From Streptomyces sp. NBC_00223 (GTDB lineage: Bacteria > Actinomycetota > Actinomycetes > Streptomycetales > Streptomycetaceae), in the NCBI RefSeq assembly GCF_036199905.1, contig NZ_CP108109.1, positions 3,271,501 through 3,335,500 of the forward strand: 64,000 bases of DNA. The letters run 5' to 3'. Positions 1 through 8,165 of the stretch are shown here, in pieces. The notes beneath the pieces are model-generated. The model did not search any database, was not told the origin of the DNA, and was given only the letters and a program-made list of their open reading frames with translations. The first letter of the stretch is position 1. Each line of letters starts with the position of its first letter. The translations under genes were made by a program, and so were the position numbers.

Positions 1-23
1 CGGTCGGCGGTCCAGCCGTTCAT
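1..23 (-). CDS. 5' end of a divergent gene, cut by window edge
   Basis: An ATG on the minus strand at 23 is preceded by a good Shine-Dalgarno (GAGGAG, seven bases upstream). Only the first residues (MNGWTAD) are inside the window, so the product cannot be named. It is divergent from the TetR gene at 160 and shares an operator-like intergenic region, so it is the probable target of that repressor. Confidence 0.55.
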
Positions 24-65
24 GGCGGGCTCCTCAGGGCAGGCGCGGGTACCGGTCCAGTTTGT

Positions 66-152
66 GACTGACTGGTTAGACACTTGAACCGTACGCCGGA
101 GTGCCGTCATTTGTAAACATCCGGTTAGTCAGTCGTGTCGCTGCCCTAGACT
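66..152. promoter_or_regulatory. Divergent promoter with operator-like inverted repeat
   Basis: GACTGACT at 66-73 is inverted as AGTCAGTC at 127-134, and GGTTAG occurs next to each arm. A -10 element TAGACT (147-152) sits seven bases before the ATG of the TetR gene, so that gene is probably leaderless. A related half site, GGTCAGTCAG, lies just after the TetR gene near 748. Inference: autorepression plus control of the divergent gene. Confidence 0.6.
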
Positions 153-159
153 GGCCTCC

Positions 160-741
160 ATGTCGACGAGGAACGCCGCAGCCACCAAGGCCCGCCTGCT
201 CCAGGCGGCCACCGACGAGTTCGCCACGTACGGCATCGCGGGTGCCCGGGTGGACCGCATCGCGGCGGCCGCGGCGGCGAACAAGAACCTGATCTACATG
301 TACTTCGGCAGCAAGGAGCAGCTTTTCGAGGCGGTCTGCGAGACCGCCATCGCCCGCCTCCTCGAAGCCGTCCCGCTGAACGCCTCCGACCTGCCGGGAT
401 ACGCGGGCGCGCTGTTCGACTTCAACCTCGCCCACCCGCGGCTCATCAGGCTGGCCCGCTGGCACAGCCTGGAACGCCCGGGGACGGTGGTCCTGCCGGC
501 CGCCGTCGAGGCGACCGCGGCCAAACTGTCGGCGATCGCCGAGGCCCAGGCGGCGGGCACCGTGGACGCGGGACTGCCGCCCCACGTGCTGCTCTCCCTG
601 CTGCTCTCCCTCACGTCCACCTGGACGGACGGCAGCCCGGAGCCCGTACCCCCGGACGCCACGGCGACGGAGATCGCCCTGCGCCGGCACGCGGTGGTTC
701 TCGCCGCCGCCCGCCTCACCCGGCCTCCGTCGGCGACCTGA
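160..741 (+). CDS. TetR-family transcriptional regulator
   Basis: 193 residues. The N-terminal region (about 8-54) reads as a TetR DNA-binding domain: a helix with KARLLQAATDEF, then the helix-turn-helix ending in NLIYMYFGSKEQLF. The rest is a helical ligand-binding domain without recognisable ligand residues. The start is chosen because TAGACT lies exactly seven bases upstream and no Shine-Dalgarno is present (leaderless pattern). It probably represses itself and the divergent gene truncated at the window edge. It is convergent with the DUF6295-like gene, from which a strong hairpin separates it. Ligand unknown. Confidence 0.9.
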   Translation: MSTRNAAATKARLLQAATDEFATYGIAGARVDRIAAAAAANKNLIYMYFGSKEQLFEAVCETAIARLLEAVPLNASDLPGYAGALFDFNLAHPRLIRLARWHSLERPGTVVLPAAVEATAAKLSAIAEAQAAGTVDAGLPPHVLLSLLLSLTSTWTDGSPEPVPPDATATEIALRRHAVVLAAARLTRPPSAT

Positions 742-758
742 CCATCCGGTCAGTCAGC

Positions 759-792
759 AGGTGCCCGGGGCGCGTACGCACCCCGGGCACCT
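759..792. terminator. Bidirectional hairpin between convergent genes
   Basis: A perfect 12-bp stem, AGGTGCCCGGGG (759-770) with CCCCGGGCACCT (781-792), encloses a 10-base loop. It sits between the convergent TetR and DUF6295-like genes. No U-tract, as usual for actinomycete terminators. Immediately after it, CCTTCGTACTC is present twice in tandem. Confidence 0.7.
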
Positions 793-841
793 TCGTACTC
801 ACCTTCGTACTCCCGCCGGAAGCCGCGCGGGCGGCAACGGC

Positions 842-1108
842 TCAGACCCGCATCTCCTCCGGGACCGCCGCCAGCGCCTCCTGGATCGCCGCCACCAGTT
901 GGCGCGCCGACTCCGCGGTCAGTTCGAGCGCGACCCGCGCCGCGGGGCCCTTCGAGGGGTCGGTGAAGTCGATGTTGAGGGTGTGCTCGGCCATCGCGTG
1001 GACCGGGTGGTCGAAGTAGACCGTCACATCGGTGACATGGAACCAGGACCCGCCCGGCCCCTTCGCGCTGCCGTCGATCGCGTCCTTGACCGTGGTGTAC
1101 GTGCACAT
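842..1108 (-). CDS. DUF6295-like small protein
   Basis: 88 residues, starting MCTYTT. The pattern MCTY...GSAKG..GW/SWF.VT..TVYFDHPVH...EHTLNIDF matches a small actinobacterial family that I recall as DUF6295; function unknown. No signal peptide or membrane segment, so likely cytoplasmic. The C-terminal part (about 57-85) is a predicted helix. It follows the dienelactone hydrolase gene with a gap of two bases, so the two are probably co-transcribed and may act on related small molecules. That functional link is inference only. Confidence 0.75.
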   Translation of the reverse strand: MCTYTTVKDAIDGSAKGPGGSWFHVTDVTVYFDHPVHAMAEHTLNIDFTDPSKGPAARVALELTAESARQLVAAIQEALAAVPEEMRV

Positions 1109-1110
1109 GG

Positions 1111-1866
1111 TCAGCTCCCCAGGTGAGTACCGTAAAAGGCGGCGATCCGCTCCCAGCCGTCGTTGGCGGCGGCCACGTCGTAGTTGGGCCGGTTCACCGC
1201 GAAGAAGCCGTGGCCCGCGCCCTCGTAGGTGTGGAACTCGAAGTCCTTGTCGTACTCGGTGAGGATCTGCCCCAGCTCGGCGACCTGCTCCTGGCTCGGG
1301 TGCGAGTCCTCGGCGCCGAACAGGCCCAGCAGCGGGGGCCGCAGGTTCGGCAGCTGGTCGACCAGGTTGGTGACCTTCAGCGGGATGCCCTCGGGGACCG
1401 TACCGGTGACGAAGGCGCCGTAGCAGTCGACGGCCGCGTCGAGGTCGAGGTTGCAGCCGGCGAGTACGGACTGCCGGCCGCCGGAGCAGTAACCGATCAC
1501 GCCCGCCTTGCCGTTGGAGGTGGGCAGCGCCCGCAGATACGCGGCGGCCGCGGCCACGTCGCCGACCAGCCGCTCGTCCGGTACGCCGCCCTGCGCGCGG
1601 GCGACCGCCGCCGCGTCGTCGGGCTCGGCCCCCGGCGCCTCGCGGGAGTACAGGTTGGGGCAGATCGCGTCGTAGCCCAGTTCGGCGAAGCGCCGCACGA
1701 TCTCCTTGGTCGCACGGTCGTATCCGGGCATGTGGTGGATGACGACGACCCCGCCGCGGCGCGTGTTGTCCTCCGGACGGGCCAGATACGCCTCGATCGC
1801 GTCGCCGCCGTGGCCGGTGATGCCGACAGTGGTCGCGGTCAGGGAACCAGTGGGGGATTGACTCAT
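1111..1866 (-). CDS. Dienelactone hydrolase family protein
   Basis: 251 residues, alpha/beta hydrolase fold, normal length for the family. The triad is visible: nucleophile Cys127 in GYCSGG, acid Asp187 in GAEDSHP, and His219 in GAGHGF. A cysteine nucleophile is the hallmark of dienelactone hydrolases (carboxymethylenebutenolidase type) as opposed to serine esterases. Substrate unknown. The start ATG has AGGTGG four bases upstream, and a -10 TATGAT on the minus strand (1884-1879). It is divergent from the MarR gene, and the palindrome ACTGATCAGT lies between the two, so MarR control is likely. The DUF6295-like gene follows directly. Confidence 0.88.
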   Translation of the reverse strand: MSQSPTGSLTATTVGITGHGGDAIEAYLARPEDNTRRGGVVVIHHMPGYDRATKEIVRRFAELGYDAICPNLYSREAPGAEPDDAAAVARAQGGVPDERLVGDVAAAAAYLRALPTSNGKAGVIGYCSGGRQSVLAGCNLDLDAAVDCYGAFVTGTVPEGIPLKVTNLVDQLPNLRPPLLGLFGAEDSHPSQEQVAELGQILTEYDKDFEFHTYEGAGHGFFAVNRPNYDVAAANDGWERIAAFYGTHLGS

Positions 1867-1878
1867 GTCGCCACCTAT

Positions 1879-1908
1879 ATCATAAGCCTGGACTGATCAG
1901 TTTATACT
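1879..1908. promoter_or_regulatory. MarR operator and divergent promoters
   Basis: A perfect palindrome ACTGATCAGT lies at 1892-1901. It is flanked by a rightward -10 TATACT (1903-1908), seven bases before the MarR ATG (leaderless), and a leftward -10 TATGAT (1884-1879) for the hydrolase. A palindrome placed between both promoters is what a MarR autorepressor would use. Confidence 0.65.
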
Positions 1909-1915
1909 GCCGATC

Positions 1916-2497
1916 ATGTCATCCCACGGCACCGAGGACCGCACGGACGAGCACACCGGGCACACCGGGGTCGGCCCCAGCGCCGAGTACGCGGAGACCG
2001 CCGCGGACGCCACCGACGCCCGCGCCGAGGACCGTACCGACAACGGCGGTGAGCGCGACAGCGACCGTGCCGAGTCCGCCGCCCGTATCGCCACGGATCT
2101 GCGGGCCGCCCTCGGTCCGCTGGTCCGCAGACTGCGGCAGTTCAGGCCGGACGACGAGGCCACCCTCTCCCAGACCTCGGTACTGGTCCGGCTCGACCGC
2201 GAGGGCCCGGCGACCGCCTCCGAGCTGGCCGCGGCCGAGGGCATCCGCCCGCAGTCGATGTGCACGATCGTCAACACGCTGGGGGAACGCGGCCTGGTGA
2301 CCCGTCACCCCGACCCGCACGACGGCCGGCGCATGGTCGTCTCGCTCACCGCCGAGGGCCGCGACGGACTCAACGGCGCCCGCCGCGAGCGCGGCCGCCG
2401 GCTGGCCCTGGCGATATCCGAGGAGCTGACCCCACAGGAGCAGAAGCAACTGGCCGCCGCGATCCCACTGTTGGAGAGGATCACCCCCCGTGTCTGA
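1916..2497 (+). CDS. MarR-family transcriptional regulator
   Basis: 193 residues. A charged, low-complexity N-terminal tail of about 55 residues precedes a typical MarR winged helix: LVRLDREGPATASELAAAE (helix-turn-helix), then MVVSLTAEGRDGL (wing region with the DGRRMV loop that contacts DNA). The tail is unusual; an internal start is possible, but the ATG at 1916 has TATACT exactly seven bases upstream, which fits a leaderless transcript. It overlaps the MFS gene by eight bases, and the pair is the common MarR-efflux arrangement: the pump substrate probably relieves repression. Confidence 0.88.
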   Translation: MSSHGTEDRTDEHTGHTGVGPSAEYAETAADATDARAEDRTDNGGERDSDRAESAARIATDLRAALGPLVRRLRQFRPDDEATLSQTSVLVRLDREGPATASELAAAEGIRPQSMCTIVNTLGERGLVTRHPDPHDGRRMVVSLTAEGRDGLNGARRERGRRLALAISEELTPQEQKQLAAAIPLLERITPRV

Positions 2498-4217
2498 CCG
2501 CCCGGGCGCCACCGTCACCGCCGACCCCGCCGACAGGCCGGGGGACCGCCCCGGCCGCTACAAGTGGATCGCGCTGACCAACACCAGCCTCGGAATGTTC
2601 ATGGCGACCGTGGACGCCTCGATCGTGATCATCTCGATGCCCGCGATCTTCCGCGGCATCCACCTGGACCCCTTCGCGCCGGGGAACATCAGCTATCTGC
2701 TGTGGATGATCATGGGCTATCTGCTGGTCACCGCGGTGCTGGTGGTGACGCTCGGCCGGCTGGGCGACATCGTCGGCCGGGTCCGCATCTACAACCTCGG
2801 CTTCGTCGTCTTCACCCTGGCCTCGATCGCGCTGTCCTTCGACCCGTTCGACGGCGCCCACGGCGCGCTGTGGCTGATCGGCTGGCGGGTCGTCCAGGCG
2901 CTGGGCGGCTCGATGCTGATGGCGAACTCGGCGGCGATCCTCACCGACGCCTTCCCTGCCCATCAGCGCGGTATGGCGCTGGGCATCAATCAGATCTCGG
3001 CGCTGTCCGGGCAGTTCATCGGCCTGGTGCTCGGCGGGCTGCTCTCCGCGTGGGACTGGCGTGCGGTGTTCTGGGTGAACGTGCCCGTCGGGATCTTCGG
3101 CACCATCTGGGCGTACCGCTCGCTGCGGGAGATCTCGGAGCGCCAGCCGGCCCGGATCGACTGGTGGGGCAATCTGACCTTCGCCCTGGGCTGCGGGCTG
3201 CTGCTGGTGTCGATCACCTACGGCATCCAGCCGTACGGCCACGACACCATGGGCTGGCTGAGCCCCAAGGTGCTGACCGGGCTCGGCCTCGGGGCGCTGC
3301 TGCTGGTGGCCTTCATCGTCATCGAGACACGGGTGGCGCAGCCGATGTTCTATCTCGGGCTCTTCCGCAACCGGCACTTCGCGGCCGGGAACGCGGCCTC
3401 GCTGCTGGCCTCGATCGCCCGCGGCGGGTTGCAGTTCATGCTGATCATCTGGCTCCAGGGCATCTGGCTGCCGCTGCACGGGTACAACTTCGACGACGCG
3501 CCGCTGTGGGCCGGCATCTTCCTGCTGCCGCTCACCGCGGGTTTCCTGATCTCCGGGCCGCTGTCGGGCTATCTGTCCGACCGGCTCGGGGTGCGGTACT
3601 TCACCACCGGCGGGCTGCTGCTGTTCGGCGCGAGCTTCGTGGGGCTGCTCCTGCTGCCGATCACCTTCCCGTACTGGGCGTTCGCGCTGCTCATCATGGC
3701 CAACGGGATGGGGTCGGGGATGTTCTCGGCGCCGAACACCTCGTCGATCATGAGCAGCGTCCCGGCCTCCTACCGGGGAGCGGCCTCGGGGATGCGGTCC
3801 ACCTTCCAGAACTCCGGGATGGCGCTGTCGATCGGCGTCTTCTTCTCGCTGCTGATCGCGGGCCTCGCCAACCGGCTGCCGGGCACGCTCTACGCGGGGC
3901 TGCGGGCGCAGGGCGTACCGCCGGACATCGCCCACCACGCGGCGGAGCTACCGCCGGTCTCGACGGTGTTCTCGGCGTTCCTCGGGGTGAACCCGGTGCA
4001 GACGCTGCTCGGGCCGAGCGGGGTGCTCGACCGGTTGCCCGCGCACAACCGGGCGGTGCTGACCGGCAAGGAGTTCTTCCCGCATCTGATCTCCTCGCCC
4101 TTCCACCACGGCCTGGTGATCGTCTTCGCGACGGCCACGGGGATGGCGCTGCTGGCTGCCACGGCGTCCGCGCTGCGGGGGACGCCTGGGGAGGATCTGG
4201 AGGAGGGGAAGGGCTGA
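2490..4217 (+). CDS. MFS multidrug transporter, DHA2 (14-TM) type
   Basis: 575 residues, the size of EmrB/QacA-type drug:proton antiporters with 14 membrane helices. The first helix carries FMATVDASIVIISMPAI, the motif D1 region of the DHA2 family, and LGRLGDIVGRVRIYN is motif A between helices 2 and 3. About residues 470-535 form a long periplasmic/exterior loop before the last helix. Starts at GTG 2490 behind GGAGAGGA (2473-2480), overlapping the MarR stop by eight bases, so the two are translationally coupled. Likely exports a toxic organic compound; substrate not readable. Confidence 0.9.
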   Translation: MSDRPGATVTADPADRPGDRPGRYKWIALTNTSLGMFMATVDASIVIISMPAIFRGIHLDPFAPGNISYLLWMIMGYLLVTAVLVVTLGRLGDIVGRVRIYNLGFVVFTLASIALSFDPFDGAHGALWLIGWRVVQALGGSMLMANSAAILTDAFPAHQRGMALGINQISALSGQFIGLVLGGLLSAWDWRAVFWVNVPVGIFGTIWAYRSLREISERQPARIDWWGNLTFALGCGLLLVSITYGIQPYGHDTMGWLSPKVLTGLGLGALLLVAFIVIETRVAQPMFYLGLFRNRHFAAGNAASLLASIARGGLQFMLIIWLQGIWLPLHGYNFDDAPLWAGIFLLPLTAGFLISGPLSGYLSDRLGVRYFTTGGLLLFGASFVGLLLLPITFPYWAFALLIMANGMGSGMFSAPNTSSIMSSVPASYRGAASGMRSTFQNSGMALSIGVFFSLLIAGLANRLPGTLYAGLRAQGVPPDIAHHAAELPPVSTVFSAFLGVNPVQTLLGPSGVLDRLPAHNRAVLTGKEFFPHLISSPFHHGLVIVFATATGMALLAATASALRGTPGEDLEEGKG

Positions 4218-4591
4218 GGCGGGAGCGGGTCTGGGCGCGGCGGGCGTCGCGCGGCGCGCGGACGGATTCCGGCGCCGGTCGGGGGCGGGCCGGGTCGGCG
4301 CCGGGCCTGCGTACGCCCGCCGGGCCGGTTGGCGGGAGCGGGTCTGGACGCGGCGCGCGGCGCGCGGGTTTCGGCGCCGGGCCGCGGCGGGGCCCGGTGG
4401 GTCCGGACGGCGCCGGGCCTGTGTACGCCGCCTCGCCCGGCCGGTTAACGGGAGCGGGTCGGCGCGCGAGGCGCGACGGGCCCGGCGCGGGCGGGTTTCG
4501 TTACAGCGGTCCGGCGCCGTACCGGTCCGGCGGCTGCGCACACAGGCCGGGCCCCGCCCCCGACCGCCGGACGGCGGCCCCGCGGCCGACC
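4218..4591. repeat. Gene-free GC-rich region with three degenerate repeats
   Basis: Between two convergent genes. GGGAGCGGGTC recurs at 4221, 4334 and 4450, that is every 113-116 bases, each time followed by GGCGCG-rich sequence and preceded (second and third) by GCCGGTTRRCG. I see no gene here; long open frames are a by-product of the extreme GC content. Confidence 0.6.
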
Positions 4592-5539
4592 TCAGCCCTC
4601 CCGCTCGGGAAATTCGGGAAATTCGGGGAAGCGCATGCCCGCCAGCCGGTCCGGGTCGGCGAGGATGTGGATCTGCTTGATCAGGCCGTCCCGCACGGTG
4701 AACGCCATCAGCGCCACCGGGTTGCCGCCGGGCGCCGTGACGATGCCCGCCGCGCCGTTGATCAGCACCGGCCGGCCGTACGCCGCGGCGGCCGAGTACA
4801 TCAGCGCCGACTCCGCCACCGCACGGGCGCCGCGGATCTCCTTCGAGACGCCGGGCAGGCCCGCGCCGGCGTCCGCGCGCAGCACCACGTCGGGGTCGAG
4901 TACGGCGACCAGCGCGTCGAAGTCGCCTCCGCGCGAGGCCGCGAGGAAGGCGTCCACGACCACCCGCTGCCGCCGCAGATCGGGGTCGGGCGCGGCGTCC
5001 GCGCCGCGCACCCGGCGCCGGGCCCGGCTGGCGAGCTGCCGGGCGGCCGCCGGGGTACGGCCGACGACGGGCGCGATGTCGTCGAACGGCACGTGGAACA
5101 TGTCGTGCAGCACGAACGCCAGCCGTTCGGCGGGCCCGAGGGTGTCGAGGACGACGAGCAGCGCGAGCCCGACGGAGTCGGCGAGCAGCGCCTGCTGCTC
5201 GGGGTCGGACCCGGCCGCCCCGCTCACCACGGGGTCCGGTACGTGCGTGTCCAACGGTTCCTCGCGCCGGGAGGTGCGCGAGCGCAGGATGTCGAGGCAG
5301 ACCCGCGCGGTGACGGTGGTCAGCCAGCCGCCGAGGTTGTCCACTCCGGCCGCGCCCGTACGGTTCAGCCGCAGCCACGCCTCCTGCACGGCGTCGTCGG
5401 CCTCGCTCAGCGAGCCGAGCATCCGATAGCCGACCGCCCGCAGGTGCGCGCGGTGCTCCTCGAAGCGGTCGACCAACGTCTCGGCGTCCGGCCGGCCGCC
5501 GCCCGAGGAGACGCCCGAGTCATCACGGGGAAAGTCCAT
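4592..5539 (-). CDS. ECF41-type RNA polymerase sigma factor with SnoaL-like domain
   Basis: 315 residues from ATG 5539. Sigma-70 region 2 (LRAVGYRMLGSLSEADDAVQ, DAVQEAWLR), region 4 (AERLAFVLHDMFHVPFDDIA, GRTPAAARQLASRARRRV), then about 120 residues of SnoaL-like fold ending NPVALMAF...GLIKQIHILADPDRL. This extra C-terminal domain defines the ECF41/SigJ-type groups, in which it tunes activity instead of an anti-sigma. The protein ends in an unusual FPE triplet repeat encoded by a short microsatellite. GTG 5551 is an alternative, leaderless start. A perfect ECF41-type promoter lies upstream. The usual ECF41 partner (carboxymuconolactone decarboxylase or oxidoreductase) is not adjacent. Confidence 0.9.
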   Translation of the reverse strand: MDFPRDDSGVSSGGGRPDAETLVDRFEEHRAHLRAVGYRMLGSLSEADDAVQEAWLRLNRTGAAGVDNLGGWLTTVTARVCLDILRSRTSRREEPLDTHVPDPVVSGAAGSDPEQQALLADSVGLALLVVLDTLGPAERLAFVLHDMFHVPFDDIAPVVGRTPAAARQLASRARRRVRGADAAPDPDLRRQRVVVDAFLAASRGGDFDALVAVLDPDVVLRADAGAGLPGVSKEIRGARAVAESALMYSAAAAYGRPVLINGAAGIVTAPGGNPVALMAFTVRDGLIKQIHILADPDRLAGMRFPEFPEFPEREG

Positions 5540-5559
5540 CAACGCGTTCACACCCCCCT

Positions 5560-5586
5560 GACGTCCCGCCCGCGCCGAATGTGACA
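5560..5586 (-). promoter_or_regulatory. ECF41-type autoregulatory promoter
   Basis: On the minus strand TGTCACA (5586-5580), exactly 16 bases, then CGTC (5563-5560). This equals the published ECF41 target motif (TGTCACA, 16-bp spacer, CGTC). It lies directly before the sigma gene, putting transcription start within a few bases of GTG 5551. The sigma factor therefore very probably drives its own gene. Confidence 0.85.
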
Positions 5587-5599
5587 CGTCCCGCGGTCC

Positions 5600-6043
5600 T
5601 CCACGACCCGATTCTCTCCGCCCGCCCCACGCAGGCACGCGCACGGCTCCCGAACCGACGCCCACCCGACGGCAGGGCTGAGTCAGCGTCGACCGGCGTC
5701 ACCCCGGGGCGAGGCCGTCGGGGGCACGGATTCGTAGCGTGCGGCATTCTGTCCGCCCGCCCCCGCATCCCCCACCCGGGCGCGCGCACGGCCCCCGAAC
5801 CGGCGCGCCCACCCCACGGCGGGTGAGTCGGCGTCGACCGGCGTCACCCGGGGCGACGCCGTCGGGGGCACGGATTCGTAGCGCGCGGCATTCTGTCCGC
5901 CCGCCCCCGCATCCCCCACGCGGGCACGCGCACGGCCCCCGAACCGGCGCGCCCACCCCACGGCGGGTGAGTCGGCGTCGACCGGCGTCACCCCGGATGT
6001 CACACCGCGGGGTGACGCCGTCGGGGGCGGGGATTCGTAGCGT
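5600..6043 (+). repeat. 145-bp tandem repeat array with promoter-like core
   Basis: GTCGACCGGCGTC recurs at 5688, 5833 and 5978, exactly 145 bases apart. Two copies are nearly complete; a more diverged partial copy precedes them (from about 5600), and the last copy breaks off. Each unit contains CGTCGGGGGC(A)CGGATTCGTAGCG, which in the last copy stands just upstream of the gene at 6112. Tandem duplication of an upstream regulatory region is the simplest reading. Confidence 0.8.
5984..6019. promoter_or_regulatory. 12-bp inverted repeat upstream of the 6112 gene
   Basis: GGCGTCACCCCG (5984-5995) and CGGGGTGACGCC (6008-6019) are a perfect inverted repeat around a 12-base loop containing TGTCACA (5998-6004). 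TGTCACA followed by CGTC (6019-6022) resembles the ECF41 promoter, but the spacer is 14 instead of 16, so recognition by the neighbouring sigma factor is uncertain. It could also be an operator or hairpin. Confidence 0.45.
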
Positions 6044-6111
6044 CGAATTCGTCAACACCGCAGGTGGTGGGCCGTTCGCTCGCCGCCGCACCCCGTCCGG
6101 AGGAGACATCC

Positions 6112-6612
6112 GTGCTTGAGGCCCTGGCCGTCGTCGCGATCGTGGTCTACGTCATCGGCCGTCAGCTGCGCGGCGGCCCGCTGCGGGGCAAGCGGGTGAT
6201 CCGGCTGCCGCTGCTCCTGGTGGTCGTCGGGCTCTTCACCCTCGGCAAGCACGGCCCGGTCGGCGCGGCCGATGTCGTCTGCCTGGCCGCCGGCGCGGTG
6301 ATCGCCGCCGCGATCGGCGCCGGGCAGGGCTCGGTGATCCGGCTCGAAGAGCGCGACGGCGGGCTGTGGGGCCGGATGCCGGTCTACGGGCTGTGGCTGT
6401 GGGGCGCGCTGATCGCCTCGCGGATCGTGATGGCGCTGCTCGCGGGCTCGATGGACGCCCATGTGGCGGCCTCGACTGCGCCGATCGTGCTGATGCTGGG
6501 GGTCAACCGGCTCGGCCAGGCCGCGATGATCACCCGCCGGGCGCACAGCGCGGGCATCGCCTTCGCCCCGGAGAAGGACGGCTCGGTGTTCCCGGCCGGA
6601 CGGACCCGTTGA
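6112..6612 (+). CDS. Small membrane protein, DUF1453-like
   Basis: 166 residues from GTG 6112, chosen because GGAGGAG lies six bases upstream. Four or five hydrophobic helices are visible: about 2-18, 30-45, 50-75, 90-112, 120-138. Positively charged loops (LRGGPLRGKRVIRLP) suggest inner-membrane insertion. I think it belongs to the DUF1453/CcdC-like group of Streptomyces membrane proteins, but no catalytic residues can be seen. It stands alone behind the 145-bp repeat array and is not obviously part of the two-component operon that follows. Confidence 0.75.
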   Translation: MLEALAVVAIVVYVIGRQLRGGPLRGKRVIRLPLLLVVVGLFTLGKHGPVGAADVVCLAAGAVIAAAIGAGQGSVIRLEERDGGLWGRMPVYGLWLWGALIASRIVMALLAGSMDAHVAASTAPIVLMLGVNRLGQAAMITRRAHSAGIAFAPEKDGSVFPAGRTR

Positions 6613-7013
6613 CGGCGCCGCGGCCGGACGTCAGAGACGGACCGGCGACCCCGCCCCGCGTACGACCCGAACCGGCATGTCCGGCACCGCCGACAACCGC
6701 CGTCCCGTGTCCCACCGCGGCGGCGGACGTCGGAGGCGGACCGGCGACCCGCGTACGACCCGAACCGGCACGTCCGGCACCGCCGACAACCGCCGTCCCG
6801 TGTCCCACCGCGGCGGCGGAAGAAGGGGGCACACGCCGACACTCCCCTTCGTCCCCGCTACCCGGGGCAGCCACGCCCGCCACAGCGCGAGCCGTCCCCG
6901 TCCGCCGCGACGGCGGGACGACAGACGGCGCGAACCGGCGGCGCCGGCCCCCGTTGCCCGCAGGGCAGCGCCCATCACGGTCCGGCCCCGCGTCCGGCGG
7001 TTATCGTGCTGTC
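6613..7013. repeat. Intergenic tandem duplication of about 99 bp
   Basis: CGGACGTCRGAGRCGGACCG starts at about 6623 and again at 6722; the roughly 99-base units are almost identical through CCGCCGTCCCGTGTCCCACCG. The remainder up to 7001 is GC-rich without a gene. A -10 TATCGT (7002-7007) at the end serves the kinase gene. Confidence 0.75.
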
Positions 7014-8165
7014 GTGCCGCGCATGGTGTCCTGGCTGATCAGGGCGGGGGTCTTCGCGCTGGTCGGCGTCCAGGTCCTCACCGTGGCGCCGGGCGGCCCG
7101 GTCGCGCTGCCCGTGACCGTCGCCGGGTACGCGCTGAGCGGGCTGCTGATGGCGCTCTGGGCGGTGCTGGATCTGCGGCGGGGCGCGGGGCCGTACTCGC
7201 GGTGGCTGCCGTACGCGCTCGGCGGGGTGATGGTCGCCTCCGGCGCCGTGGCGATGCTGCCGGACACGGGCAGCATGATCGCGCTCACGTTGATGGCGGC
7301 GATGTACGCGGGAAACCGGACCCCGCTGCCCGCCGCCTGGGCGCTGTTCGGTGCCGCTCTGCCGGTCATGGTGGTGAGCGCCGTGCTCGGCGGCGTGGAC
7401 CGGGCCACCGCGTTCGGCTTCCCCCTGCTGCTCGCCGTGATCATGCTGGCGGGCCGCAACCGCCGCTCCTACCGCGCACAGGCCGAGCAGGCCGCGGCGA
7501 TGCTCGCGCAGGTCGAGCAGTTGCGCGAGCAGCAGCGGCAGGTCGCCGTGCTCGACGAACGCACCCGGATCGCCCGCGAGATCCACGACGTGCTCGCCCA
7601 CTCGCTGGGCGCGCTGGGCATCCAGATCCAGGCCGCCCGCGCGCTGCTGACCGACGGCGGGGAGGGGCCGGACGTCGAGCGGGCGGTGGGCGTACTGTCC
7701 GTGGCGCAGCGCATCGCGTCGGACGGGCTGACCGAGACCCGCCGGGCGGTGCACGCGCTGCGTACGGACACCCCGCCGCTGGACGAGGAGTTGGCCCGGA
7801 TGACGGCCACGCACGAACAGCGTCACGGCTCGCCGGTGACGCTGACCGTCGAGGGCGCGGCCGTACCGCTGCCCCCGGAACAGACGCTGGCCCTGGTGCG
7901 TACGGCCCAGGAGTCGCTGACCAACTCCGCCAAGCACGCGCCGCACCGGCCCGTGACCCTCACCCTGCGCTACGCGGACGACGGCGTGACGCTGACCGTC
8001 TCCAACCCGCCGGGCACCGCCGGGGCCGGGGCGGGCGGCTTCGCCACAGTGGACGGCGGTTACGGCCTGACCGGGATGCGCGAGCGGCTGCTGCTGCTCG
8101 GCGGCACTCTCGCGGCGGGGGTACGGGACGGGCGCTGGGTCGTCACCGCGCGGGTGCCGAAGTGA
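7014..8165 (+). CDS. NarL-type sensor histidine kinase
   Basis: 383 residues. Five or six N-terminal membrane helices (about 5-150) with almost no extracellular loops, so it probably senses a membrane signal. A short coiled coil (YRAQAEQAAAMLAQVEQLRE) leads into HisKA_3: ERTRIAREIHDVLAHSLG with phospho-acceptor His191. The HATPase domain follows, with TAQESLTNSAKHA (N box) and GGYGLTGMRERL (G box). GTG 7014 is chosen because TATCGT lies six bases upstream (leaderless); ATG 7023 is possible. The stop overlaps the response regulator by four bases. Signal unknown. Confidence 0.92.
   Translation: MPRMVSWLIRAGVFALVGVQVLTVAPGGPVALPVTVAGYALSGLLMALWAVLDLRRGAGPYSRWLPYALGGVMVASGAVAMLPDTGSMIALTLMAAMYAGNRTPLPAAWALFGAALPVMVVSAVLGGVDRATAFGFPLLLAVIMLAGRNRRSYRAQAEQAAAMLAQVEQLREQQRQVAVLDERTRIAREIHDVLAHSLGALGIQIQAARALLTDGGEGPDVERAVGVLSVAQRIASDGLTETRRAVHALRTDTPPLDEELARMTATHEQRHGSPVTLTVEGAAVPLPPEQTLALVRTAQESLTNSAKHAPHRPVTLTLRYADDGVTLTVSNPPGTAGAGAGGFATVDGGYGLTGMRERLLLLGGTLAAGVRDGRWVVTARVPK

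Noticed and set aside
2481-5584. Very long open frames opposite to or overlapping the MFS gene and the sigma gene.
   Set aside because: Arg/Pro/Ala/Gly-rich translations without family; shadows of high-GC third-position bias.
5998-6022. TGTCACA...CGTC before the 6112 gene as a second ECF41 promoter.
   Set aside because: Spacer is 14, not 16, and TGTCACA lies in the loop of an inverted repeat; kept only as a weak possibility.
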